A stretch of DNA of 64,000 nucleotides from Areca catechu. Its lineage: Eukaryota > Streptophyta > Magnoliopsida > Arecales > Arecaceae. Below, piece by piece: positions 1 through 9,997 of the stretch. The stretch's first letter is position 1; every line of letters begins with the position of its first letter. Below the pieces are notes generated by a model. It was not told the origin of the DNA. It made no database searches and saw only the letters and a program-made list of their open reading frames with translations. The translations under genes were made by a program, and so were the position numbers. Where the stretch lies: the NCBI GenBank assembly GCA_021397845.1, contig CM038045.1:123548496-123612495 (forward strand), in the 5' to 3' direction.

Positions 1-939
1 AAAAAGCCTTTTTGATAAATGGGGTCTTCAAATAGGCAGCCCGGTCCTGGCCCCTTATAAGTGAAGGGCCTAAACGGGCTGGCCCTTATAACTCACACAA
101 AAAATTAAAATAATTAAAAATTAGAAAAATTGATAGCATGATTAAAACTCTTGAAAAATAATGTATAATATGATGGACTACCTACAACTTTATCCTACAT
201 GATTGAAAGACCTGTAATTTTGCTTTTAGTTTGTAAAGTCAAAAAAGCGTACTACATGAAAAAGTAATGATATAAAAGCAAATAAAATAGTTTGAAACAT
301 AGTAAACTACACTTGTAATAATAGAATTAAAAAAAAATACTAGTGCTCATAATTAAATTTATTTGTCTCCATCCCAAAATGAATAGCATCTAGATGGATG
401 GAAGCTAGAAGAGGATGAGTGGATGACTCAAGAGTTTATTTGTTAGTGAGGGCACACCTAGAGATCCTCTCTTGATCCAAGGAGTCATGTTCAGTGAGTT
501 GATAAGCCATCCAAATAAATGTTTATCATCATTGCATGCTATTGAGATTGTCGTTGAGAATTTTTGTTTCTTGACCCTTGAAAATCACTAGTTATAAATT
601 ATTAATTTATTATTTCAACCACTACTTTGAGTTAGAAAGGCACCACAATCGGATGCTGGGTTTGGTGCTCATGATCGTGCATATACATGTCAGGGATTCA
701 AAAATTGAAGGTACATAATTTTTTTGTTGGTCGGTCCAAAATATTTTTATATTTCTTTTCCTAATAGGGTGTTGGACGAGCGAATATTTGATACACCCGG
801 ATCTGGATTTAATTGGGAGTAAATAGGGCCGGCAGGTCGCTGGGCCATAAAAGGGCTAGGCTAAAAAGTCCTTTTTTTAAAAGGTAGCCAAAATACTAGC
901 CCAGCCTTGCTATTTTAAGGGTGCCTAAATGGGCCGGCC
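1..939. other. AT-rich non-coding DNA with GC-rich edges
   Basis: No gene is visible. Both edges (about 1-90 and 825-945) are GC-rich and share the same word order in direct orientation: an aaaaag-ccttttt block, then agccc/cagcc words, then gggcct-aa-gggc-ggcc words. The middle is AT-rich and featureless. This arrangement is seen at subterminal regions of plant hAT-like or other non-autonomous DNA transposons, but I could not find a convincing terminal inverted repeat or target-site duplication. Treat the element assignment as a guess. Confidence 0.3.
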
Positions 940-2487
940 TGTGGGCTGCAATCCATTTTGACGGTTCAAGGTCTTGTTATTCTTTATCTAAATATGATAA
1001 TAAATTCAGTAATTCAGTAGCCTTTATGGATAGTAATCCTTTGTATCAAGGTTTTAAATCTCGTGGGACGGAGGTGTCCTGGTATTTTTATGGACATTGT
1101 GCTTGGTCTGGACAGTATATGGAGTTTGATGATGAATGCTAGATATTGGTTTAGGGTCCATTGGAAAGGAGTTTTAAATCTCATGCTTGACTCGTGGATT
1201 GTTAACCTAGCACTGAATTGATGGCCGACCTTTATTAGTATCGAGATTTCAGACTATGATAATTTATGATCTACTACTCTGGACTGAGGGTGGAACCCTG
1301 TGGCGGTGACCCAAGTTTTTGGAGAGATATTGGATATGCGTATTGTTTATGACTCTTCTTGTTCATACCAGCCAGAATGTCCGGGTATGGAGATCTTGCA
1401 TTTTGGGAGTAGTTATGTCTGACCTTTATTATCTATATCGGGAGGATTCTCTTAGAAGCCTTGATGGTAGTTGGATTTGGAAGATGGCTATCCACCTGAG
1501 GATGAGTCTATTCCTCTGAAAGGTTGTTTAAAGATGGCTTTCGACCATATATTTCCTTATTGCCAAAGGAATGCATCTCCATTCAATATATCGAGGTTGT
1601 GGTTATAAAGATAAAACTTTGGAGCATGTGCTTTTCATATTGCTTGCGAGCTAGCCAGTTGTGGTAGACTGCTGGATTAGATTGGTTAATATTAGGCTAC
1701 GGATTTGTTCAACTTTTTGGAATTTTTGAGATAAAATGCTAGAAATCATAGAACCAGTGCAACTAGTATTCGAGTAGCTTATATTGCATATCATATATGG
1801 TTAATTAGGAATAGTCTGCTATTTGATTCTAGGATGTGTCCAGCAAGGATTACTCTGGAGCAAGTCTGTATTCATGCCGAGGAGATTATAAAAGTGACCT
1901 CGACAACCAAAGAGACTTGAGGCTCCCAACTTGCTTGTACAATGACTTGATGGCTGTTTATCTCTTAGGATGTCCTACCTTCGTGGTTTGGTCAACTTCG
2001 ATGGAAGTATCAGAGATAAGCATGGTGGTGTCAGTTTTGTCATTCGAAGCCGGGTCTCGGATTAGTGAGCTAGGAAGTGCTATTTCTTTGAATCGATGCT
2101 CCCTATGATAGAACTACATGGTGCATGGGCTAGGATTGCTTATGCATGGAGAATCTTACATGCAGACCACCTGATTATTAAGGGTGACTCTGCTATGGTT
2201 TGTGACTAGGATTCAGGATAATATGTAGAGGGAGTCTATGCATCCTTCTTTATGGCATCGCTGCTCTCTTGATTGACTGTGCGGTAATTACTGTTCGGCA
2301 TATTAATTGGAGGCGAATTCAGTGGCTGATTGGATCACCTCTTATATTGTAGAGCACTTGGAAGACTTCCTTTGGACTGATATGGGAGAGGTCTCAGGAC
2401 AGCTTGGTAATATTGTTTTTTCTGATTTTCTTGGATATATTCATAATAGACTTCTATAGTATGAATTCTGTCTTACCCAAAAAAATA
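940..2487 (+). mobile_element. Degenerate 5'-truncated LINE (non-LTR retrotransposon) 3' end
   Basis: This is the C-terminal end of a plant L1-type LINE ORF2, read on the + strand across several frameshifts and stops. In order: a DSWI...WPTFIS segment near 1189-1240, where the reverse transcriptase passes into the C-terminal linker; a DLYYLYRED...GSWIWKMAIHLRMSLFL stretch at about 1420-1518; a zinc-binding RT-associated segment with RGCGYKDKTLEHVLF at about 1589-1635; and a plant RNase H domain from 1993 with FDGS, ELHGAWAR, KGDSAMV, HINW and, one frame over, ANSVADW near 2317-2332. The 3' end reads cttacccaaaaaaa, the short A-tail typical of plant LINEs. The upstream RT catalytic domain is missing, and the limit at 940 is approximate. 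Several frame changes mean no functional protein. No target-site duplication was identified. Confidence 0.85.
1992..2420 (+). pseudogene. RNase H domain relic of the LINE
   Basis: This part aligns with the RNase H module found at the end of plant LINE ORF2, which removes RNA from RNA:DNA hybrids. The expected acidic residues can be read: D in NFDGS near 1995, E in ELHGAWARIAY near 2109, D in IKGDSAMV near 2183, and the final HINWR...NSVADW block near 2297-2332. The last block requires a frame change between HINWR and ANSVADW, and earlier stop codons interrupt the domain. It is a relic, not an active enzyme. Confidence 0.75.
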
Positions 2488-3110
2488 AGAGTCAAATTTG
2501 ATCTAAAGCCTAGTTAAACCTATCCGAGTTAGTCTATTGAGCCAAAACTAGGCTAACTTGATTTGGCCCAATCAAGATTAAGCACTGGCTTGGAATTAGA
2601 TGTCTTATTAATTTTAAGGTCATACTTTTATTAGCTAACGTGTGGGTCAAGCATAACTTGGACCAAAACTTGACTTGGCTTGATTATAATCGAACCTAAA
2701 TAACTTGGATAGTTTTTCGAGTCGATTTTAAATAGTAAAATACTTAACTCGAAAGCTCACAAGCCTAGTAGAGTATGTATAATTTTAGCAATATTATTTT
2801 TTAATAATATATTATTAATTTAATATTTTAAAATGTAATAATTATATTTTAATATAATCTAACTTATCATTAACTATATTTTTTATGATGATGGCTTATA
2901 TTTGAGCTTGAGCATCACTCAATTGTTATTCGAGTCGAGTTGATTTCAAGTATTATTTTTATTTATTGAGTTAAGTTTGAATTTGGATATTAAGGCTTGG
3001 TCGAATTCAATTCAAGTTTCAAGTTCAATATTTTGGATTGAGTCAAGCTCAAGTCTCTAGTTACTTGAGTCAACTCAGCTTAATTGCATCCTTGGTCATG
3101 AGCCCTTATA
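2488..3110. repeat. Degenerate GAGTCGAG/GAGCTTGAG-rich plant repeat
   Basis: This stretch is enriched in related words such as cgagtcgagttga, gagcttgagc, ttcaagtttcaag and gagtcaagctcaag. The pattern is common in plant genomes, where it belongs to old non-autonomous transposons. No terminal repeats or coding potential were seen. The interval 2770-2880 is almost pure A/T. Confidence 0.4.
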
Positions 3111-3990
3111 TAACAACTAAAAGTGTGAATAAAGACTTGAAAATATACTTCATAAATGCTAGCAATTTGCAAAATCTTTAATCTAAAGTTTTTTTTTTTG
3201 CTCGTATACCCTCATAAATGTATCAAAATATATGATCATCCTTGCAAAGTTTGTATCTATATCTATACCCTTATAAAATATTATTTTGATGCACATACAA
3301 ACCTATTGATTATTAGATAGATAAAAAGGTAAATTCACAATTTGATCATTTTTAATTTAAATAAATTGCATTTGAACTACATCATCAATAGGATTATAAT
3401 GTCAAAGATATGCATGCAACAAGAATATTTTATAAGAATATATATTTAAATAGCAATTTTATGAAGATGTTCATATGATTGTATACTTAGAAGGCTATAT
3501 ATAAAAAAATATTTTATATAATTTTGTGTATACATTTATAAATATTTGAAATTATATGAATATATTTGCAAAGTTATTATTTTTGCATGTATGCACTTTT
3601 TTTGGTACGTATATCTTTGTAAAAATCTAAAATTAATGTATAACTTTGCAAATTTAGTACTTGTGTGTATCTTTTATAAATTATGCCTTTTTGCATGTGT
3701 ATATTTATAAATTTTTTATATATATATCCTTATAATTTTTTTGTGTGCATATATTTAACTCCAAAGCTATACATGCAAAAAAAATTAAAAATATACATAC
3801 TAATAATAAATTTATAAGGATATATATATATTAAAAATAAATTTACAAGGTTGTACATGTAATTTTAAATATTTATTATGTAAAAATAATTATTATGAGG
3901 GCATACATGCGAACATCGTTGAAGTGTGTATATGTGTAATTGTTGATATGTTTAAGAGTATATTTGTATAAGGATGGATTCAACTCTTTA
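3111..3990. repeat. AT-rich degenerate repeat of atacatgcaaaa / tttataaggatatat words
   Basis: Recurring short words (tttgcaaagtt, gcatgtatgcac, tttataaggatatatat, atacatgcaaaa) appear at irregular spacing of tens of bases. It reads as an old, decayed tandem repeat with no clean period. No gene is visible. Confidence 0.35.
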
Positions 3991-4640
3991 ACTCGTTGCT
4001 CGGTGTACCGGATGGTCAGCCTGGTTCGAGCAAGTGGAGAGCGGGTGTGGGCATTGGATGGGTGCAAAAACTAAAATGGTTGATGGATCAGGCACAGGGT
4101 TAGTGAATGAAGCAGGTCAGGCGTAAGCTTCAGATAAACCGGGTCAGGCTCAAGGCCTTTTTAAACCTTCCCGACTTTCCATCCCCCGTGCCCTAGGCCC
4201 CAAATCTTGAGAGCGAGGTAAAGTGAGAAGTGGAGAAGTGAGAAGTGGAGATGAGAAGAGGAGGAAAGGGAGCGAGGGAAGGCAACAAGAGGGAAAAAAA
4301 AAGAATAGAAGAAAAGAGGGTGGTTACACTTGACGACAGCCACAACCACCGACATCAGCACACGATGGCTGGCAGGTCTTCCATTTCTTTACTTTTTGTA
4401 TAAATTTTTATCGTCTTCTCCCCCTTCTCTTCTCCTTTCTCTTTGTTTCCCTCTTCGATTGTTTACAACAGACAACAGCCAACGGGAAACAGGCCACTGC
4501 GGTGGTTGCCGGTGCTATTGCTCGGCCGTTGCAAGGAATCTTATTAAGAATGTTGGTCTTTTTGACTTTAATCTTCTCTTTTATACTTTTCCAAGTATTT
4601 TCTCATTAGTTCTCAATCATTTCTAATAGTTTAGATATGT
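3990..4640. promoter_or_regulatory. GC/GA-rich island, possible orphan promoter and 5' leader
   Basis: Composition changes sharply here. 4000-4200 is GC-rich, 4208-4325 is a purine (GA) tract with gagaagtggagaagtgag-type repeats, and 4380-4460 is a pyrimidine (CT) tract. Plant 5' leaders often carry GA/CT tracts of this kind. A 98-codon + ORF (4330-4626) crosses it, but it is low-complexity and has no recognisable domain, so I do not call it a gene. The next coding-like sequence on the + strand is the ATG8 relic more than 3.8 kb away; any link is speculative. Confidence 0.25.
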
Positions 4641-7294
4641 TGAAAAGCGAAAAATAGCCGCTAAAAATCTTAGAAGTTGAATTTTGTAAGTTTTGGAACT
4701 ATTGTTATTGTGGCTTTTCATGGGATGAGAGTTAGCTTGTTTTAGAAGAGTCGGCTCTAATAAGCAATGATCAGAAATAAACTTCTTTATTATTTCTGAG
4801 AGGTAAGGCTCATTTGGTAGGAGTTGGCTCTTCTAAACTAAATTGGGTCAAAAATTCATCCTTTTTGCCGACTGAGAGAGAATGCTTTAAATCTGAGAGA
4901 AGGCTCTTATGAATTATCCAGAAATTATGTTCTCTGCTTGTCTGAGAGGGAAGACTTACCTGAAGGAAGTCAAGTTTCTTTAACTGTGTCAGTCAGTATG
5001 CCGTGCCATTGTGCCATGCTAGAGTCGGCTCTCTTGAAGGGAGTGATTCTTTCAACAAGAACTTCAATTTTTCAAATTTAGCTTCTCAATGCTTACAAAA
5101 GTCTTCCACGGGCTTCTAAGGATTTCTAAAGGTTTGTATGGACTTTCTAACTAATTTAAACATTTTTAATTACAAGAAATAAGCTCTCTACTCCAATGAT
5201 ACAAAAAGTTTTACAATGATTCTTGAGTTGACTTATTAACCTAATAGTTCACAAACAATTCCAATGATCTAAAAGGTCTTCAAATGAAGATTGTCCATTA
5301 GAAAGCTCTCTACAAAAACATTCTTAATAATTTGAAAAGTATTAGTATAGTATTCATACTCCAATATTTTGTAATCATTAAAATCATTTCCGGGATAATA
5401 ATCTCTTCCTTTTTTATGATGACTAAATACTGGGTATAGAGATTAAAAGCTTTACAATATAAAAAAATATATTAGAGTAATGTATATATTAGACTAAATA
5501 CTGGGTATAGCTTATCTGAATTATAAATATATCAAGGTGTTAAAGTATCAGTAATTTTCAATGGAATGTATCAAATTTTGAAATTTTCATGTATCAGAGC
5601 ATATATTTGGTGTATTGATTAGGTAATGAATCCAAAATAGTATTAGAGCTTTAAAATTTATACAAATCAGAGTTTATATTTGATGTATCACAAAGTATCA
5701 CAATACACAAAGTTTGTATCAAAGTTTAAGAAAATGTATCAGAGCTTAGATAGGATGTATTAGAATTATTGAAACATATACTTAGAAAGGGAAAAAGAGT
5801 TTATTAGAGTTTGTAACAGTTAGAACAATGCTTCTTTAAATTTCAATCATATATACATGATTTTTTGGAATTTGACCTCAAGCATTAGTAGTAATACACA
5901 TGGCATTAATATACATGCATGCGCATATTTTTTACTCTTCCCTTTAATCTCATACATATCATGAACTCATACACATGCTTCTTCTCCTAATCTTCCATGC
6001 ACATTTACTTCTCTCCTTTTTTGTTATCAGCATAGAAAGTAAAGAGAGTAGATACGAGAGAAAAAAGATTAACATTGATGCAAGGTATGACAACAATATA
6101 AAGTAAGGTATAAGTTTTCATAGTATAGCATTCAGAATGTTTCATTGATACAAAATTTAATACATCGTAAGTATCAAGAGCAATATACAATTTCATTTCT
6201 TCTCCATTTCATTTCTTGTACTATTGCATTTTGTTACCCTTGATTGTTTTCTCTGCTTTGAAAAAGCAATTCAAGCTAAGGGTGAGGGATCTAAAAAAAT
6301 AATAATAGTGATGAGTAAATCCATATCAAGGTTATGCACTTTTCGATGTTGCATAGGTGGGTTGACACCTAGAATGCCAATTTTAGTGCTTGAAAATCTA
6401 TTGGTTTGTCATTTCTTGGGGCCTTTTGAGATGCATGGCATTTTGTGGTTCTATTGTAACTGGATCTGCAACAGCCATTGCTGCAGTTGGGTGGTCATCT
6501 TGATTGGTGGTAAACATAAATTTGAATCTGTTTGTTGTGATACTTTTTTTGGTTCTTCTCTCATGTGATACAGTTTTGTGGGTTTTTTTACTTCTAATCA
6601 ACTTTTTGTTAAATGTAATTTGTAAATTAAGAGTATAGATCGGTTAGTTAAGTGAATTTGTCTACTCGGTTTTTAAAAGTATATTTCCAACATAGTGGGC
6701 TGTAAATAGGTTAGTGCATGTAATTCTCTCTCATAGATGAAGTTTTCTACATAAATCTGATTGTATAAAGTTGGGGAATGTTCATATATTGGCTATTACA
6801 ATGTTTGTCTATGTGCATGCAAAATTTTTAGCGACATGTCTTTAAGCTATATATATAAATATAGTTATTATTTTTTTAAAAAATATTTTTTATTGATATG
6901 CTGGGCATTGGGGGCTTTTTTCCCTTTATTTTAATGGAGAGAGGAGCATTTACCCTTGTTTAAACTAACTATTTTTGTGACGGCTATTTTTATTTGACAG
7001 TATATTGTATCATACTTATGATATGCATACATGCTAAATAAATTTCAAAGTTTTTAACAGCTGAATTCGTACATTAACATCCGGTAGTGATATTTTTCTA
7101 GAGAACATCAAGATTATAATCATATTATAATTGTACTGCTTTTTTTTTTTTTTTGTGCATAATGCATAAGCAGATTTTATGTGAATCAAGGATTTTTTGT
7201 GTTGATTGAGATTGCTTATCTGTTTTATTTTGAACAGAACATCCTAATTAACAAAAAAAACGTACTCCTAAGCCATGTGAAGTTGCACTTACTA
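4641..7294. other. Non-coding AT-rich DNA with short direct repeats
   Basis: No recognisable gene. A 19-bp direct repeat (gactaaatactgggtatag) occurs near 5423 and 5493. Between about 5560 and 5760 the phrase gtatcagagctta/gtatcaaagttt recurs in degenerate form. ORFs at 6224-6568 and 6005-6196 show no domain or codon pattern that I can recognise. A LINE-like or gene-like identity was looked for and not found. Confidence 0.4.
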
Positions 7295-7476
7295 TCTAAA
7301 ATTGCAGCAGTGGGCTTCTTCAATTGTTTATATTCTTCTTTATATGTGACTATTTATCTATATGCTTTATTTTTTAAAATTCACGTCTAAAATTGTAGCA
7401 GCGGGTTTCTTCAATTGCTTGAATTCTTCTATATGACTATTTATTTATATGCTTTATTTTTTAAAATTCACGTTTA
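7295..7476. repeat. 91-bp tandem duplication (two copies)
   Basis: Copy 1 (7295-7385) and copy 2 (7386-7476) begin with tctaaaattg(c/t)agcag and both end with aaaattcacgt. They differ by a few substitutions and small indels in the ttcttctttatatg portion. There is no coding content; a 69-codon + ORF ends at the copy boundary by chance. Confidence 0.85.
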
Positions 7477-8438
7477 AACATGTTCTTTTGATTTTGAATT
7501 GTAATATTGCTGTCCCTTGTGGCCATAGATTGTTTGGGTCGTACAGATGCTGAATAAATAATAATTTTAATACCTTATTAAAACCCTATTTCTGCATACC
7601 TAATGTGTAAGTTTATCCAAATTGAATGTTATTGGTGTAGAGAAAAAAACCCACCAAATGTGTTTAGGTTTCCATGGTTCTGTGGCATTGTTGATCCAGA
7701 ATTTCATCAGTCATTGAAATATGTGATCATGGTTGAATAAATGGTACCATGAAGCCACACGTCACCTTTCACATGTCCTACTTTCTTCCACTTCATTTTT
7801 GATGATTTGTTTTATCAGATTCAATTCTCTTTTATTAGTAGTAACTTAGATTATTTTTCATTGGTTACATCGAATTCAATTCTTTTTTATTAGTCGATAT
7901 AAGATTTGGATGTTTATTTAAAAATATAATTCATCTTATTTGCTTATCAAACGATTTATGTCTGGCAGTATCTTGTTTTGTTTTGCTGGCATTCTATTTT
8001 TACCTGCTTATGCTGACATGGTTCTTATGCAAATTGCCACGATAATTTCCAACATTGAATTTGTTTTGTATCATGGATGCATTTTCTTTATAGTCCATCA
8101 AGAATTTGAAAAGTTTAAAATGCTTGAATGATGGTAATTGGAAGTCATAAATTTTTGTATGCATATGAGCAAAATCTTCAACTGTGATGCATATGATGGC
8201 CAAAATTTTTTGTTGCATTAGCAATTTAGACTGTATACTTGCATGGAAATTCTTTTACCAAGTGTCCATGCCATGTGCTTGCCTTGTATTTGTGGATATT
8301 ACATTATGTTCAATTTTGTTTTTGTTCTTAGAGCTTCGCTTTCTTCTACAACCATTCATTATTAATTTGTACTGCATTTTGTTAATAGCAAGTTACTTTC
8401 ATTCCTAGGTTAATTCAAAATATGGATATATATTTCAG
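7477..8438. other. Non-coding AT-rich DNA upstream of the ATG8 relic
   Basis: T-rich on the + strand, as expected for plant intron or intergenic DNA. If the ATG8 relic keeps its ancestral structure, this would be its upstream intron. I could not find a convincing first coding exon. Confidence 0.35.
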
Positions 8439-8615
8439 AAAGGAGGCAGGCAGGCAGAAGCTACTCGTATCCAAGAGAAGTATCTAGATAGAATTCCTAT
8501 GAGAATGCTTTTATCTGTGTATTTCTTTTTGATGACATTTTTTGTGTTATGAAATGTAGGTGATTGTCGAGAAGGCTGAAAGGAGTGACATACCAGAGAT
8601 AAGAAGTTGGTTCCT
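8439..8615 (+). pseudogene. ATG8 (autophagy ubiquitin-like protein) pseudogene, two exon relics
   Basis: ATG8 is a ~120-residue ubiquitin-like protein that is attached to phosphatidylethanolamine on autophagosome membranes. Exon relic 1 (8439-8498) follows an acceptor-like tatttcag and encodes RRQA, then EATRIQEKYLDRIP. Exon relic 2 (8560-8615) follows a good acceptor, gaaatgtag, and encodes VIVEKAERSDIPEI, then a damaged KKYLVP. These match the N-terminal half of plant ATG8, with introns in plausible places. Three lesions are visible: a 4-bp duplication (ggca) in relic 1 shifts the frame, the donor after DRIP reads ATGAGA rather than GTGAGA, and a short deletion after IPEI destroys the frame before YLVP. 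The second half of the protein and the C-terminal glycine are not recognisable downstream. Identity is confident; loss of function is near certain. Confidence 0.82.
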
Positions 8616-8803
8616 CTTTATTTTATTTTTTAATCCTCTTATAATGTATCTGGTTCATTCATTTTTTAAACGGTCTGCTGGACCTTGGATAGCAGTTTTA
8701 TATTGACAATACAGGTATTTTTTATTGTCTTGTCTTCATTAGTCTTGGATTATAATTATAATTTTTTTGGGTCCCCTGTTGCTAGTTTATATCAATTGTT
8801 AGA

Positions 8804-9055
8804 GTCCTAGGTCGGAAATGCTTAGAGCATGAGGATTCATATCCTAGTTTCCAATTTGTTCCATGCAGATTTAACTGAAGGATCATTGTAAGATATATAC
8901 TGAATCTCGAGAGCATTTGCTCAGAGCATGAGGATTCATAATCCTAGGTTGGAAATGCTTAGAGCATGATGATTCATAATTCTATCTTCCAATTTGTTCC
9001 ATGCAGATTTAATCGAAGGAACATTGTAAGATATACCGAATCTCGAGAACATTTG
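8804..9055. repeat. ~137-bp tandem duplication downstream of the ATG8 relic
   Basis: Copy 1 starts at 8804 (gtcctaggtcggaaatgc) and copy 2 at 8941 (atcctaggttggaaatgc). Both end with ga(g/a)catttg, at 8919 and 9055. Each contains ccatgcagatttaa(ct/tc)gaagga. In copy 1, gcagatttaact could encode ADLT, the next ATG8 residues after YLVP, but the similarity fades at once, so I do not claim a third exon. Confidence 0.8.
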
Positions 9056-9997
9056 GGGACATAGGTTTTCTTTGCCTATGTTATGTGCCCAATTTAGCTT
9101 ACAATGATTTGGTAAGCTAGGAGCATATTTTGCTGATGGGTCTTCAATGGGCTATGGGTCTTCAATGGGCTATCTAAGACTATGGCTATCGTCTCGTTAT
9201 TTAAAATACTCATTCACCCGGACTTGGCAGGTGAGATATACATGTTTGGAATGATGGTTTGTTGGTTATGATCCTATTCGTTGCATTATTTCTATAATAT
9301 ATATATATATATATATATATTCTGTCGATGTACATCAAAGGTGTTTGTGGAATTAGAGAGTACGGACTATATATATAGTCGACACTTTTATGTAAGATGA
9401 TGAGTGTTCCCATGCCAGCTCTTTTTCAAGTGCGTATATTATATTTTTTGTATAAGCAATTCGACGATGATGATGAACATATGTAACTATGAGGAGCTGG
9501 TCAGGTTCAAATAATTTGCACCTTGGAACCTTGCTGGGAAGGTGTAAGGAGGGGTTCCAACTTTTCAATCATATCCTCGAATAGAAGGTGATTCATGTCT
9601 ATGCAAGTGATTCCATCTCTTATCGATCCAATCCTGTACTTTATCTATATTCACTTCTTTTACTTCTCAGATTATGTTGATATCTAGCTACTCGTTATAA
9701 TTTCTGAAGGAAATATACAGATACCGTCATAAATTTTATTAAGGTTCATCTACACAAGTCCGTTCGATTGATCGCCAACACCGTCAAGAGCCTTTCGTCA
9801 CTTATCATTTGATCGGTGCGATCATTTAAAACGTCTCATCAATAAAATTTATCTTTACTATCCATATATTTTATGCTTTTTTTTATTATATGTATCTACT
9901 CTTTTTGTCGGTAACTAAACCAAGAAGGTATTTGAAAGAGATAAAAATCAAAAAATAATATAGGATATTATTAATTTTGATAGTTGTTAATTTTAAA
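9056..9997. other. Non-coding DNA with an 18-bp duplication and an (AT)n tract
   Basis: An 18-bp tandem duplication (atgggtcttcaatgggct) spans 9136-9171. An (AT)n microsatellite spans about 9296-9320. The ORFs here (9210-9413 and 9353-9568 on the - strand) contain the microsatellite or have no recognisable domain. The interval 9570-9997 has no feature that I can support. Confidence 0.5.

Noticed and set aside
921..1142. 73-codon + ORF as a separate gene
   Set aside because: It overlaps the degraded LINE start and GC-rich flank; no domain and no continuation.
6255..6285. Possible first ATG8 exon (aaaagcaattcaagct resembles the KSSFKL codons)
   Set aside because: Only a short match, no ATG-GCN-AAA start and no donor at the expected place; 2 kb from the proven relics. 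Coincidence cannot be excluded.
6224..6568. 114-codon + ORF as a gene
   Set aside because: No recognisable domain, no splice or start support, and an overlapping - strand ORF of similar quality. AT-rich chance ORF more likely.
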